From contig JAMPIV010008060.1 of assembly GCA_024509875.1 (NCBI GenBank), positions 247,839 to 311,838 of the forward strand: a stretch of DNA of 64,000 nt, in the 5' to 3' direction. Below, piece by piece: positions 43,741 to 56,792 of this stretch (positions are counted from its first letter, which is position 1; every line of letters starts with the position of its first letter). Source of the stretch: Oreohelix idahoensis (Eukaryota > Mollusca > Gastropoda > Stylommatophora > Oreohelicidae). The notes beneath the pieces were generated by a model. It was not told where the DNA came from and searched no databases. It was given only the letters and a program-made list of their open reading frames with translations. The position numbers and the translations under genes are program-made.

Positions 43741-45121
43741 AACAAGCGTAATTAATTTGGGTCTTCAAAGGTGTCTACCTTCGCACAAGATTTGTTGTAG
43801 ATAGAAGGATAAAGATGCTTCTACCTCAATGGAGTGTCCATAAGATATTTCAGATGTTAAGAACAATGCTGCACGAGGCGGAGCAATGTTAACTTTAGTA
43901 TCTGACCCACCGCCTTTTATGAAGATAGTTATGCAATACTTAATGTTAGCTCGTTCAAGCCCCCCGCTGATTTAATTCAGCGAAATTCCTCTTATTATTT
44001 ATTTTGCTCTACAGAGGTAACTATATGTATTGAAGATTTTAGATCATACATGCGCTCTCGTATCTATAAGAACCGAATCAGCAATGAATTTGCAAAATAA
44101 CATAGCAAATGTAATAATCAATTAGTCTTTAACACATTAAAATAAACATGGATGAAGGTGACTTTAGGGGGTTTAAAAACGTTCGTCACTAAGACGTGTT
44201 TGGGGTCTGATGATAATTATCCGTTGCTTTCGCCTGTTAAAAAAACTTAACTTGCTGAGTACTGCAATAGTTGGTTGTCAAATCTTTTGTGATGAGGGCT
44301 CTGCGTCTAGATGAATTTCACTCCTAATGTCATGGTGGGTGTCTTTACAACTCGTCCACTGTAGATAGTTGATGTCGAAGCCAGCTCTTGAATCACAAGA
44401 TAGTGGCGAAGACTCTTACTTCAAACTGGTCTCTTGTAATTTGTAGCTTCGTACCACGAACTTTATAGACACAATAAAAGAACAAAAGCCTCTGCTAAGT
44501 ACATTGTGGTCGGAAGATTAAACAAGCACCTTTTCTCGCTGTCCACCCACCAATTTTAGCCTCTATGAATAATTATTCTCCCTAAGTAAATTCAGGATAA
44601 CTCAGGAATATGATTAGAAATCGTCGTTATTTTTCGGATGCTTTAATGGGGTAAATGTGTCTGGACAACGCTAATGCCATGGCTTAGTGCCTGAATTAAC
44701 ATTATCAAGTTAGAAATTTCTCACAAAATGATACTATACACGTGTAGCGAGAGGAAAGATATAATGATGATGATAATATCCTGGACAAATAGATGTATCA
44801 GATGATACCAGGATAGTTCCAGATAAGAAACTGGTCTTACAAGAAATACCCCATTCTCTGAAAAGAGTAATGGTGTATCGACATCAAAGGTATAGTCAAG
44901 CTGTATAGGTTCCTAGATGAGATGGGAATGTACTATCTTAGGTTCCTATGGTGCTTCTCTCCAGACTAACCTTAGACTATGACTCTGCTAGGGTTAATTA
45001 ACTAACCTTCAAGAATTAAGAACCAAACTTTTAATAATTCAATAAAGACTGTTAGTACAATTTATTTATGTACAGGATCTTTCTTTGTTCTGTTGGATAA
45101 TTTTCAAATAAAATCAAATTG
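43741..45121. other. No recognisable feature
   Basis: AT-rich sequence without supported genes, ending at the TA microsatellite that borders the outer LTR element. Confidence 0.45.
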
Positions 45122-45122
45122 A

Positions 45123-45167
<45 letters not shown>
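45122..45167. repeat. (TA)n microsatellite at left edge of the outer LTR element
   Basis: About 46 bp of TA repeats directly abutting the LTR start. A (CA)n(TA)n tract abuts its other end at 61851-61947. Confidence 0.95.
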
Positions 45168-45170
<3 letters not shown>

Positions 45171-46188
45171 CCGAGTGGCCAGAAAGGTGTAATTTTTGAC
45201 TGAGTAATAGTTGTCGATCTAGTCTACGGTGTGAATTTGTGCTCATGTTGGCATTCTCACCCTGTAATGTGCGATTTAAACGAAACACACCTTTGCCATC
45301 CGTGAAGAAGACAGACGTGTGAGACATGGGAGACAGCGCTAGGTTGTTAGACATCTCGGCGCTGTCTGACACCAGAAGAAAAACACCTTTTTGAGCACGA
45401 AACAGTAAGAAGTGTGAGTAGGGCAACGAATATCGCGGGATGTAACAGCCCATTAGTGGGCGGACCTTGAGTTGTGTCGATTAGGAAGATACCCTTGACT
45501 AAGATGTGATCTCATGTCATCCATACTGAGCATAGGACTCCTGATTTGCTCCCTAGAGGAATGGGTGGAGCTTTCCCTGACATTTTGACGTAGCTATCAT
45601 GTGGTACAGGGTTGGAGAAGCAGATTTAAACTGAAAGAGTGAGAGAGTCGAGTCAGAGTTGAAAGGAAGCCAGATCGTCTTCCATGTGCGGTATGCATCC
45701 TCGATACGATACACCAGTGGGATAGAGGATTTGATACGCATATGTTGCGTCTGTGCTAAGAGAACTGACGACATAGAGGTATGCTTACATATGAGTACAT
45801 TTTTAGAATACTTTAGATTTAGTAATATTAGACTTTCAGATTTAGAAGTTAAAGCTTTGTAGCGTTTGTCTATCTATAGCTTGATAGAAGCTGACTGGCG
45901 GTGTATGTGTACTTAAGTATAATTTCACGTATATCTCATCGCTATTTTCGACTGTGAGACTGTGTTAAATGTATTAAATATCTAAGTGCATTTATAAGAG
46001 GAATTCTAGTGTCGCATTGCGCTGTATACAAGTGTGTACTTATTACCGTTATTATTATGATTTGTGTAGTGTTAAGCAATGGTTATATTGCATTCTTGTG
46101 AGCCGTAAGTGTGGTTAATTTTACATCAGTGATTATTGTGAGAGAAAGATTAGCGTACCCTCCGACTCCGTGAGTAGCGTATGCCTAT
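45168..46188 (+). repeat. Outer 5' LTR, first part
   Basis: Matches 59970-60972 of the 3' LTR with a few substitutions. It is interrupted after CCTAT (46184-46188) by the inner Gypsy element and resumes at 56793. Confidence 0.88.
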
Positions 46189-49100
46189 TGTGGTGGGTTT
46201 GATGTTAATACAGTTTGTTGTTAAGAAATCTTAGTGTACTGAATGAGGTCAGCTGTGAAGGTCCCTGAATATAATAAATATTAGAGTAAATTTCCAGGGC
46301 CCCTTTCTACTACCACCACTATGATCTCATTCAGACTTATTCTAGATAGAATGTAAGATGACTACGTTTTGTGTCTAGGGTTATTAAATGTTAGTGTAAG
46401 GTTGCATTAACCAACTAAACATATAAACAATTACAGAAATTATTTTATTATCTAATACAACACAACAGTACCACGACAATCACATACAAACTACACTTTA
46501 AAAGACTATCTTTAGTAAGTCAGTGGTTGAAAGTTAAGGTTTTTCAATTTATTGTCCTGAATCTAATTTATTTGGAATCAGGACTGACAATCAAAGTGAA
46601 ATCATAGAAATTAATTACATCAATCAATTTATACAATGGATCTTCTCTCCATAATACATATATCATTATATAAGGGTGTAGTTGTATTGTTTAACTGAGG
46701 TGACTTCTAGTATACACTGGTTGATTGTTTACTATCATCATCTCTGCATGTTGTTTGTACGTTTTTATGAACACTGATGGAATGTTTATATCACTATTCT
46801 CAGTCTTTTATTTTGATATAATGTTTGTTGAGCGATCAGGTGCCGAAACATGCACCTAACTTGGTAATATGAGGTAGGAATCTTCCTGCACTTCGCTGAA
46901 CGACAACCTTCAGCTCCCACTTCTTCAAGAATGATGATGGTTTACAGTTGTCTCCGAAAAAGGCAAGACTGTGGCATGAATATATCGGCCCACTGTAGTC
47001 TGGCACCAGTTACTGACAGCAACCAAAACCCTCTGAAATTAGAAGGATATGCCTCCTTCGTAATCAACAGCCTACACTACTATTCAACAACCAGTACAGG
47101 CACATTACAAACAAACATGCAAGATCAGCTCTTTCCGACAATCCCTTTCACCAGTTTCTTTTGATGTGACCAGGTATACCAGTATTCCTCTACCCTTAGG
47201 GACGCACACATCAGGACAGCACGGAACATAGTCATAGGAACATGTTGACGTATACATCATTAGGCATTTGAACAGTAGATCATATTTCATGCAGCATTCA
47301 AATATGATGGAAGATATAAGGTGTGACAGCCCGTGATTCTTTGTATTATGAAGACTGTTATGTGACAATGTCTGCCCAGGTTCGCTTACCTCTGTGGTTA
47401 GCATTGACTTGCTGTTTAACCACAACAGTCACACACACACACACAGCACGTGATGTGATAACGCAATGGTAATGTGAATACTGTTTATTTTACATATGAG
47501 AAGATCATTGCTGTCTGCTCTGACCTCCACATTTGGTCCAGCATAGAATATACAATGTAAGTTCTTTCTTTCCTTACTCTCTCTCGCTCAGTATCGAATG
47601 TACACCTTCTGCCCTTTTAACCATCAGTGATCATGCAGGTGTTCTAGTTCTGTTCTTTCTTCCTTATAGTTTCTTATGTCTATTGTTATCTATCATCTCA
47701 GTGTTCAGGTTATCTATTGGTAGACCGGGCCTCTCCGGGGATGTTGTTTTCCCTTTTATCACTGAGGAACATGACTACTGTCTATATGAAATAAAGTTCA
47801 CTCTACGTACCTTTTCCTATCTGAATAATAACTAACTCACACCGTTTCTCCTTCTAGACAAGAATTTCTCCTATTCAATAATTTCGGGTTAATCATTACC
47901 CAAAACTACCTCTTGTCCGTGAAATATTCATCCTATAAACTACTTGAATATGCCATTAACATGGCTGCCCGCGTATATGCGGCTTCCCTCTCCGACTCAC
48001 GGTTCTGGACTGCCCTGAGAAAAGCGTGATTTCCCAAATCACCGTTCACCTCTCCCATGCGCAACCCTGTTCGCGCATCCCCCCTTTATACTCTATCTGA
48101 ACCGTCCCACCTCTAAATCTCCCTATTCATTCCCTTTGATTGTAAATCGTTCCCTCGCTGCCACAAAGGTAATCATTCAATGTTTTGGCAGACTATTGCC
48201 ACATCCCCTAACGTACTGAACGCATCAGTGGGTGTGTAAACATACAAAGAGTTCACTGGCCGAACCTTTTCCTTGGCTAAGTTCTCCAGCGACATATTTC
48301 AAAATATTCATGTAATAAAGTTAAACCACGATAGGGGTTTTCATATAAGTGAGATCTCAATATCACTGTCCGATAATAAGTTTGATAGACTGTTCTCTTG
48401 ACAGTGATTCATAACGATGACAGGAAAACAATATGGCTGCCTTCCTGAGTTGTGCTCACTCACCCAGCAGAAGGATAATGATAAGCCAAAGTTAATTCAC
48501 AATTTGAATATCAATAATTTCCTAGAGTTTCCCTACAGTTCCACATTACTAAGGTTGTATCATGTAGACATAATCTCTGTTGGGAAACTTGTCATCTTCA
48601 ATGGTATATCAACGACCAACGATGTCCGAAACACGATCCATCTAGGCCTAACTACATAGAGATCATCAAAAAGAATGGTCTGGTATTACCTGGAGTCCGA
48701 ATTAATAACAAAGTGCATGAGGAGAATCTCTGACAAATAGACTCTTGCAGAGACACTAACTCCTCCTGAAAAAACATGCACAAATCACTTTTCAACCCTT
48801 AAAAGGGACCAGCCCAAAATTACACACACAGCCATATCAGGCGGCATTATCGAGACTCACTACGCATGCCTCGAAAACGAATACCTGCCCCAGTGATCGG
48901 CACAAAGAATATAGTCCGACCTAAACATACAAAGATATACAATATAAGACTGAATCTTCTTGTACTAGACAAGTAATACATATAAATTCAGGCCATAAAC
49001 ATATTGAACAAGATCAATCTATTTTCTGGCCCTAACAAATGAGAAATTACATAAATTCGGTATAAATCCGCCAGATCAATATTCAAGGGAAATCATCCAC

Positions 49101-50233
49101 ATAATCAAAAGTATAAATCAAATCATAGGTGATATAACTTTGATTGTAACAAAAGTAATCTCTTTTTCATATCAATTAGTCATATCGTATTTTTGTAATC
49201 TGTGCATCAAAAATATGTGCGCAACACCTATGTCCAGGCTTTTCCTATGTTAGAAAATTTCTCCGCCTGCTCTCATCGATCTTGCTGTACACAAAATTTA
49301 TTTTGAAATGGCAGTGAATAGTCCCCGTTTCGTACCGATATCTACTGCTTTGTCCAATGGGACTATGTTTACCTTTATTTTGAATTTATCGTTTCAAATA
49401 ACAACTCCCAATATGCCAAGGCAAATATATTTTTAGTTTTAGGTCAACCAATCATACTTCGCCTTCCTTTAAAATCCAACCAATCAGGTATCCCGTACCT
49501 TTTAACCTCATTTACCCAAAGTCGTTTTTTCAAAACATGCCATAAAAAATTATAAGCAGGCATGATCTTTACTTGACAGTCTGGTCGGGTCCACTATAGT
49601 ATTATGGCTATAATTAGTTAATTAATGGACTATTTGCGTAACTATTACCATATTCTTTGTCAGCAAGTCCTAAGGTACACGAATATACAATTTATATGGG
49701 ACTAGTTGGCTTGGTTCAGAAGTACAGAGTTTTTTTTTTTCTATGTTAGTGTTTTTATTTTTTGTCTAATACACGTTCAATTCTTTTCCATGTGCTGTCT
49801 TCTCTATTTACGTGATAATTACGTCTTTTGAAATAAGAGCTAAGGTAGTTTTTGTGACACGAGTTGTCTGCATGTTCTAACTTTTTCCTCGTATTTTGGG
49901 GAACCCCTAAGGCAAGGCTTGCCAATGTGCTAGTGTTGGCTTTTAGTTTAAAATCAATGCGAAACGAATTAGCATTTCAACTATCCTTGCCCCTCCTCGT
50001 TCCACAATGCATTTTTAGGCACAATTTTCTTAGAACTAGGAAAAGTGATTATGTCAAGGACGAATTTGAAAAATTTGGGTACCGTTTTGTTCGGCTATTC
50101 GTTAGCAAATAATCTGAAGGCGTAGGCGATACCAACAGGTCTAGCAGAAAATTCTTTTATACTTTCTTATTTTGCCGTTATGGCCTATATTGTTATATAT
50201 TAATTTAGATATTGTATTTAGAAATTCACTACA
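46189..50233 (-). repeat. Inner Gypsy 3' LTR (4.0 kb, enlarged)
   Basis: Both ends match the other LTR (46189-47183 with 54517-55520, and 49228-50233 with 55783-56787). The central ~2.04 kb (47185-49226) has no counterpart in the 5' LTR, which has ~270 bp of unrelated sequence there. No gene is recognised in the extra sequence. Confidence 0.82.
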
Positions 50234-50299
50234 CATGTCCCCCCTTTAGAACAGACGATCATATGTCAGTTCCTATTTCTAAATACACATAGATGAATT

Positions 50300-52205
50300 T
50301 ACTATCTATGCCTGATGACTACTCTGATGTTCGTCGTATGGATGTCTGCTTAAAAAATCAGCTCCCACATTAGTTTTTTTCGGGAATGTACTCTATGATA
50401 AACTGGAATGGCTGTAAGAGCAAAGACCAGCGTAGTAACCTAGCATTTTCATGCCTTGCTTGTGACAGACACACGAGTGGTTTATGATCTGTCTGAATCC
50501 TAAATGATTGTCCATAGAGATAAATCTGGAACTTTTTTATACCCCAGATGACTGCCAGGCATTCTTTTTCACTTGTTGAATATTTTTGTTCTGCTGTATT
50601 CAACTTACGGCTAGCATAAGCAACTGGGGTTAATTCCCAATCAAGTGAATTTGACCGTTGTAATAGAGCTGCACCCAAACCGATATTACTCGCATCCGTT
50701 CTCAGAATGAATTCTTGACTTAAGTCAGGTAATTTCAAAATAGGCCTGCTTGTGAGCTTTTCTTTCAATTCTTGGTATGCTAATTTAAATTGCGCCGTCC
50801 AAATAATTCTATCAGGATTTCCTTTGCGCGTTAAATCAGTCAATGGGGCACATATGGAGTTAAAGTTTTTAATATACTGTTGGTAAAAACCACATAATGA
50901 GACAAAAGATGGCACATCTTTTTTTGTTTGTGGTCTTGGTGCTTTTTTTAATTTCTCCAGGTTCTTGGGGTCAGGGGTCATGTTTCCCTGATGTACTGTG
51001 TGGCCCAAGAATTCCAGTTCTTTACATCCAACACAGCATTTCGTCGGTCTAGCTGTCAAATTGGTCTCTCTCAGTCGATCAAACAACATATTCAGAGAGT
51101 TAATGTGTTCCTCAAATGTTTCTGTTGCTATGAGAATATCATCCATGAAGTTGGTGATGCATGGATTCTTCAGGGGATCCAGTAACTTTCTCATCATCCT
51201 CGAAAACACACTCGGTGCATTTTTCAGCCCGAATGGATACATATTAAATTCATAATGTCCTTCCGAGGTGCTAAAGGCTAAATAAGGTTTTACCTCCGGC
51301 TTTACTGGAATCTGATAGTAGCCTTTGCTCAGATCCACTTTAGAGAAATATTTAGCTCTATTCAGCCTGGCAAACAGCTGATTTGTATCAGGTAATGGAT
51401 CCACCTGACCTTCTGTGACAGCATTCAGTTTCCTGTAATCTATACACAGCCTGTGTTCTCCAGAGGGTTTTCTTAACAGAACCACACTGGAACTGTAGAG
51501 AAATTCACTGTGCGAGATAATCCCTTCTCTCAACAGATAATCTATCTCCTCCCTTAAAGCTTTTTCCTTAGCGAACGGAATCGAATAGGCTTTCATACAG
51601 ATTGGTGTTGGGTCTATGAGTTTCATATCATACTCCAATAAATTTGTATGCCCCGGACGGTCCGTTAACACATCTGTATGATCATTCAGAACCTGTTGAA
51701 CCCTCTTCCTCTGAATTTCCGTTAAATGTGTGCTGATTTTTACCTGTGCAGCAGTTTCACAGGGATGTAAAGGATATTCATGAGAAGTGAGTGGTTCCTT
51801 TTTCATCTCCATTGCAACAGACAAGGTCAGTAGGTGTGTCTCTTCCTGGTTTTCTCTGTCCAGATATTTCTTCAGGAGATTCACATGATAGATTTTCTCT
51901 TTCCCTTTCTTATCTATCTTATAATTTGTTCTTGACACTTTCTCTAGAACTGTACATGGACCTTGCCATCCAATTTGCAATTTATTCTGGCTGCCGGGCA
52001 GTAGAAGGAGCACCTTCTCTCCCACAAATAATTCTCGATCCTTCGCTTTCTTATTGTAATAGGCAGCATGCTTTTTCCTGGCTTGTCTCAATTTTCATTG
52101 GCAAGTTTCCAGCCAGTTTTAAGATGAGTGGTCAGCTCGTTCACATATTGATATGATGAGGTAATATTCTCTTCTGCCTTTTCATCGGTCCAGGTCCTTA
52201 ACAAG
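50300..52205 (-). pseudogene. Gypsy pol: integrase tail, RT and RNase H
   Basis: The open part (50370-52091) begins with the integrase C-terminal GPY/F-type region (KKAKDRELFVGEKVLLLLP, GWQGPCTVLE, HVNLLKKYL at residues ~15-76), then a linker. RT follows with motif A SKVDLSKGYYQ and motif C FMDD (residues 315-318). RNase H (D466 in RTDASNIGLG) is next. Integrase before RT is the reverse of ordinary Ty3/Gypsy and is known from Gmr1-like elements. The integrase core and protease are missing, because gag runs almost directly into the integrase tail at ~52205. A 1-bp shift in a run of A near 50375 cuts off the last codons (GADFLSRHP in the other frame). Confidence 0.85.
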
Positions 52206-53329
52206 TTACATGTGGACTTTTAATTTTTCTGACCTAGTTTTCATAATATTGGAAGCCTTGTTTTGAGGACATTTCTTCCTCTTGTCATCATATAAGAATC
52301 TTCCACTACCAATTTTTTTCTTGGGGTTTTCTTCCCACTTTAAATTCCTTGTGAGAGATCTTCTCTCTCTTTTATCTTCCTCCAGTTTACATAAGTCCGA
52401 CTGAGGGATTTTCGGCTTATTCTGGGGTAAGACATCTCTTTGTACTCGCTGCATTCTGGCCATAGTAAAACATTCAAGTGAAGACTGTCTTTGAAAAGGG
52501 GGCTTCCATTCCACTTTTTTCACTTTATTAATTTTATTTTTCTTTCCATTGTCAGGCCTAAGTTTGCCCCGTAGCGTGTCTAGGTCCTGATCAATTTTCC
52601 CACGTGTGGGTGTTCCCTCATGTAGTATGCCACATCTTTCTACAAAATTCTCAATGTCAAACATTTCATCTGGCCAATAATACTTTTTACACACTTCTGT
52701 GTTATGGTTGTCCATCCGACACCAACTACAATATAATCTACCTTTATGAAAAGGTTTTCTTTCATCATATTTCCTTTCATTGAATTGTGAGGGTTTATTA
52801 TTATAGTCATTGCGTGGCCTATCAAACTGGTGCTTACCTTTGTTCTGGTCTCTATGGTCAAACTTATTAAAGTTTTGAGGTGCCTTAAAATTGTCTACCT
52901 GTTTCTTTTTATTTCCAACTACCTCTGCTTGGGCTGCCTGATACCTCTCAGCGACATTGAGTAACTCACCCAGCCTCTCTGCACCTTGTTCCATGAGAAA
53001 CTTTCTCAGGTCTGGAGCCATGGACTCTCTTAGTTGCTCAATAAGGATCATTTCCTTAAGATCTTGGGTTTTTCCCAGAGCAGTCCATTTCTCAAAGTAG
53101 GTCTCTAACCGTGCAGAGAACTGGTGATAAGTCTCACCCGACAGTAGTTTAGCATTCCTAAATTTTTTTCTATAAAATTCCCCATTCTTTTCATATCTTA
53201 ACAAAAGAGCCTGCTTTAGCATGTCATAATTGTCCTGATCATCCCTGCTCATCTTGGCAAAAACGTCATAAGCTGTACCCCGAAGCCCTTGTGATAACTT
53301 TAGGCTCTACCTTTCTCTCTCTAAACCAT
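52206..53329 (-). pseudogene. Gypsy gag, C-terminal part (SCAN-like region and CCHC knuckle)
   Basis: Continues gag after the SINE. The first part resembles a SCAN-like/capsid helical bundle (YDMLKQALLLRYEKNGEFY, ETYHQFSARLETYFEKW, LRKFLMEQGAERLGELL), as in Gmr1-like Gag. A zinc knuckle CSWCRMDNHNTEVC (CX2CX4HX4C) lies at ~52690-52735. The rest is basic. A TAG replaces a codon just before the SINE side (about 53310). The frame ends at 52206, next to the integrase tail. Confidence 0.75.
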
Positions 53330-53563
53330 TTATTACAAATATTGACCTGCCATTGAAACATCATTTTTTGATGATGCGTAGATGGCAGAGCGGATAGTGT
53401 GATTCGCTTGCATGGCTGGGCGGGGTTGTCGCACGGAAGGTCCAGTGTTCAAATCCTGGGTGGGCCACTCATGTCTGTTGTTTTTCTGTTGTCTGGTGTT
53501 CTACTTCTTTATTTCCTGCGAGTGCCTGATAACATACCTTTATATTTGTTTCATATTAATTTA
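53330..53563 (+). mobile_element. tRNA-SINE inserted in Gypsy gag
   Basis: 234 bp flanked by CTCTCTAAACCAT (53317-53329 and 53564-53576). Same subfamily as the cluster at 40890-42190: A box TGGCAGAGCGG, B box GTGTTCAAATCC, 3' end CATATTAATTTA. It splits gag between the coiled-coil part and the SCAN-like part and is the youngest event in this nest. Confidence 0.95.
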
Positions 53564-53576
53564 CTCTCTAAACCAT

Positions 53577-54249
53577 ACGTGGTAGCCAAAAGTTCATATC
53601 TATTTAGGTAACTTTCTATGTCATCGTCTTTCTCAACAAAATTGTCTAAATGAAAACTCATAGCTGAGGTTGAGGCTCCCTGACAAACAGTGGCATCTGA
53701 GGTAAAGGGGCTGGCACCATTTTCAGGAGCATGGCCCTGAAATTCTAACTCCCTGAGTCGTAACTCATGTTCCCTTTGTAATCTCTTCTCCTCCTTTTCT
53801 GCTTCCCTTTCTGCAGCCTGTCTTCTTTCCTCAGCTTCTCTGTCTGTAGCTAATCTCTTTTTTTCTCTTTCTGTAGCTAATCTCTTTTCTTCTCTTTCTG
53901 CAGCTAATCTCTTTTCTTCTCTTTCTGCAGCTAATCTCTTTTCTTCTCTTTCTGCAGCTAATCTCTTTTCTTCTCTTTCTGCAGCTAATCTCTTTTCTTC
54001 AAACTGGAGCCGCTTTATTTCCGCCTCACGATCCGCCTCCAATGCCCTAGCCTCTTTGTCAGCCTCAATCTGCAGCCTCTTAATTTCTTTTTCAGCCTCT
54101 AACTTTTTTTCAGCTTCAAATTTTCTTTCTTCACGCTCAATAAATTTGTCACATTCAGTTGTGACATAAGCAATTATAATTTGCCCTTCCATTCCCAATT
54201 CTTTAGCAGCCTGCACAGCAGCAGATCGAAACTTTGCCAGGTCCGCCAT
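53577..54249 (-). CDS. Gypsy gag, N-terminal coiled-coil part
   Basis: ATG at 54249. The first ~40 residues are globular. Then a long charged coiled coil (residues ~40-165) includes a tandem 9-residue repeat EEKRLAAER, encoded by 27-bp repeats at ~53866-54003. The Gag reads on toward the SCAN-like region (NRYELLATTYGL) and is cut by the SINE. The start lies in an AAGATGGCGGAC context, the same string that recurs in the Polinton TIRs. Confidence 0.75.
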
Positions 54250-54494
54250 CTTGTACTAGGCAAACCTTTTAAAATTTCTAACTAGACAAATTTCTAATTA
54301 TAACTAACAATTTCTAATTATAACTAAGAACAACCACAGGCACTGATAGCTCAACCACTATTTAATTTCTCCAAAAAGGAATGCTTTTAGTTTTATACTA
54401 TCTGAGATTCCTAATATAATTGATAATATTTTAAGAATTTAAAATCCCAGAAGCAAACTACCCAATATAGCTGGTGTTATGAAAAGTTCAGTCC

Positions 54495-54511
54495 CCAGGA
54501 GCGAGACCCCA
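54495..54511 (-). promoter_or_regulatory. Gypsy primer-binding site candidate
   Basis: Minus-strand TGGGGTCTCGCTCCTGG starts 5 nt after the 5' LTR end, the usual place for the tRNA primer site; TGG would pair with the tRNA CCA end. The tRNA species was not determined. Confidence 0.6.
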
Positions 54512-54516
54512 ATATA

Positions 54517-56787
54517 TGTGGTGGGTTTGATGTTAATACAGTTTGTTGTTAAGAAATCTTAGTGTACTGAATGAGGTCAGCTGTGAAGGTCCCTGAATAT
54601 AATAAATATTAGAGTAAATTTCCAGGGCCCCTTTCTACTACCACCACTATGATCTCATTCAGACTTATTCTAGATAGAATGTAAGATGACTACGTTTTGT
54701 GTCTAGGGTTATTAAATGTTAGTGTAAGGTTGCATTAACCAACTAAACATATAAACAATTACAGAAATTATTTTATTATCTAATACAACACAACAGTACC
54801 ACGACAATCACATACAGACTACATTTTAAAAGACTATCTTTAGTAAGTCAGTGGTTGAAAGTTAAGGTTTTTCAATTTATTGTCCTGAATCTAATTTATT
54901 TGGAATCAAGACTGACAATCAAAGTGAAATCATAGAAATTAATTACATCAATCAATTTATACAATGTATCTTCTGTCCATAATACATATATCATTATATA
55001 AGGGTGTAGTTGTATTGTTTAACTGAGGTGACTTCTAGTATACACTGGTTGATTGTTTACTATCATCATCTCTGCATTTTGTTTGTACGTTTTTATGAAT
55101 ACTGATGGAATGTTTATATCACTATTCTCAGTCTTTTATTTTGATATAATGTTTGTTGAGCGATCAGGTGCCGAAACATGCACCTAACTTGGTAATATGA
55201 GGTAGGAATCTTCCTGCACTTCGCTGAACGGCAACCTTCAGCTCCCACTTCTTCAAGAATGATGATGGTTTACAGTTGTCTCCGAAAAAGGCAAGACTGT
55301 GGCATGAATATATCAGCCCACTGTAGTCTGGCACCAGTTATTGACAGCAACCAAAACCCTCTGAAATTAGAAGGATATGCCTCCTTCGTAATCAACAGCC
55401 TACACTACTATTCAACAACCAGTACAGGCACATTACAAACAAACATGCAAGATCAGCTCTTTCCGACAATCCCTTTCACCAGTTTCTTTTGATGTGACCA
55501 GGTATACCAGTATTCCTCTCCCCTAATAGTTACAACGCCTCTGCAATTCCAGCAATAATCTGTTGTCCATACAATAGGATAATTATTATGCTCCTGATGA
55601 TAATCCTATATAATTTAGTTGGTCTACACCTCTCTGATAGTCTTTCATATGCTGGATCAATCTCTAGACTCTGTTTTGAGTCTGCCATAGACTCACTTAC
55701 TTACAGTCGTATGTTAGTATTTCACATTCAAATTTTATTTTAAATAAAATGTTAAGAAAATAAATCTTACCACAAATGGCCCTATGTCCAGGCTTTTCCT
55801 ATGTTAGAAAATTTCTCCGCCTGCTCTCATCGATCTTGCTGTACACAAAATTTATTTTGAAATTTCAGTGAATAGTCCCCGTTTCGTACCGATATCTACT
55901 GCTTTGTCCAATGGGACCATGTTTACCTTTATTTTGAATTTATCGTTTCAAATAACAACTCCCAATATGCCAAGGCAAATATATTTTTAGTTTTAGGTCA
56001 ACCAATCATACTTCGCCTTCCTTTAAAATCCAACCAATCAGGTATCCCGTACCTTTTAACCTCATTTACCCAAAGTCGTTTTTACAAAACATGCCATAAA
56101 AAATTATAAGCAGGCATGATCTTTACTTGACAGTCTGGTCGGGTCCACTATAGTATTATGGCTATAATTAGTTAATTAATGGACTATTTGCGTAACTATT
56201 ACCATATTCTTTGTCAGCAAGTCCTAAGGTACACGAATATACAATTTATATGGGACTAGTTGGCTTGGTTCAGAAGTACAGAGTTTTTTTTTTCTATGTT
56301 AGTGTTTTTATTTTTTGTCTACTACACGTTCAATTCTTTTCCATGTGCTGTCTTCTCTATTTAAGTGATAATTACGTCTTTTGAAATAAGAGCTAAGGTT
56401 GTTTTTGTGACACGAGTTGTCTGCATGTTCTAACTTTTTCCTCGAATTTTGGGGGAACCCCTAAGGCAAGGCTTGCCAATGTGCTAGTGTTGGCTTTTAG
56501 TTTAAAATCAATGCGAAACGAATTAGCATTTCAACTATCCTTGCCCCTCCTCGTTCCACAATGCATTTATAGGCACAATTTTCTTAGAACTAGGAAAAGT
56601 GATTATGTCAAGGACGAATTTGAAAAATTTGGGTACCGTTTTGTTCGGCTATTCGTTAGCAAATAATCTGAAGGCGTAGGCGATAACAACAGTTCTAGCA
56701 GAAAATTCTTTTATACTTTCTTATTTTGCCGTTATGCCCTATATTGTTATATATTAATTTAGATATTGTATTTAAAAATTAACTACA
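54517..56787 (-). repeat. Inner Gypsy 5' LTR (2.27 kb)
   Basis: Shares its two outer ~1-kb blocks with the 3' LTR. The ~270 bp between 55510 and 55785 are different. Confidence 0.85.
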
Positions 56788-56792
56788 CCTAT

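Larger units (their letters stand above)
46189..56787 (-). mobile_element. Gypsy (Ty3-like, Gmr1-type order) element nested in an LTR
   Basis: 10,599 bp with LTR termini (plus-strand TGTGGTGGG...AACTACA) and a 5-bp TSD CCTAT (46184-46188 and 56788-56792). The uninterrupted 3' LTR of the host element reads continuously across this site. Coding is on the minus strand: gag (54249-52206), integrase tail, RT, RNase H (to ~50300). The 3' LTR is the left one (46189-50233) and the 5' LTR is the right one (54517-56787). A PPT (minus strand AAAGGGGGGACA) precedes the 3' LTR. Confidence 0.9.

Noticed and set aside
45553..45774. 73-residue frame repeated at 60355-60576
   Set aside because: It lies in the two LTR copies of the outer element, so its duplication reflects the LTR, not a conserved gene.
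46931..47164. 77-residue frame repeated at 55259-55492
   Set aside because: Repeated because it lies in both LTRs of the inner Gypsy. It is on the strand opposite to the element and has no domain.
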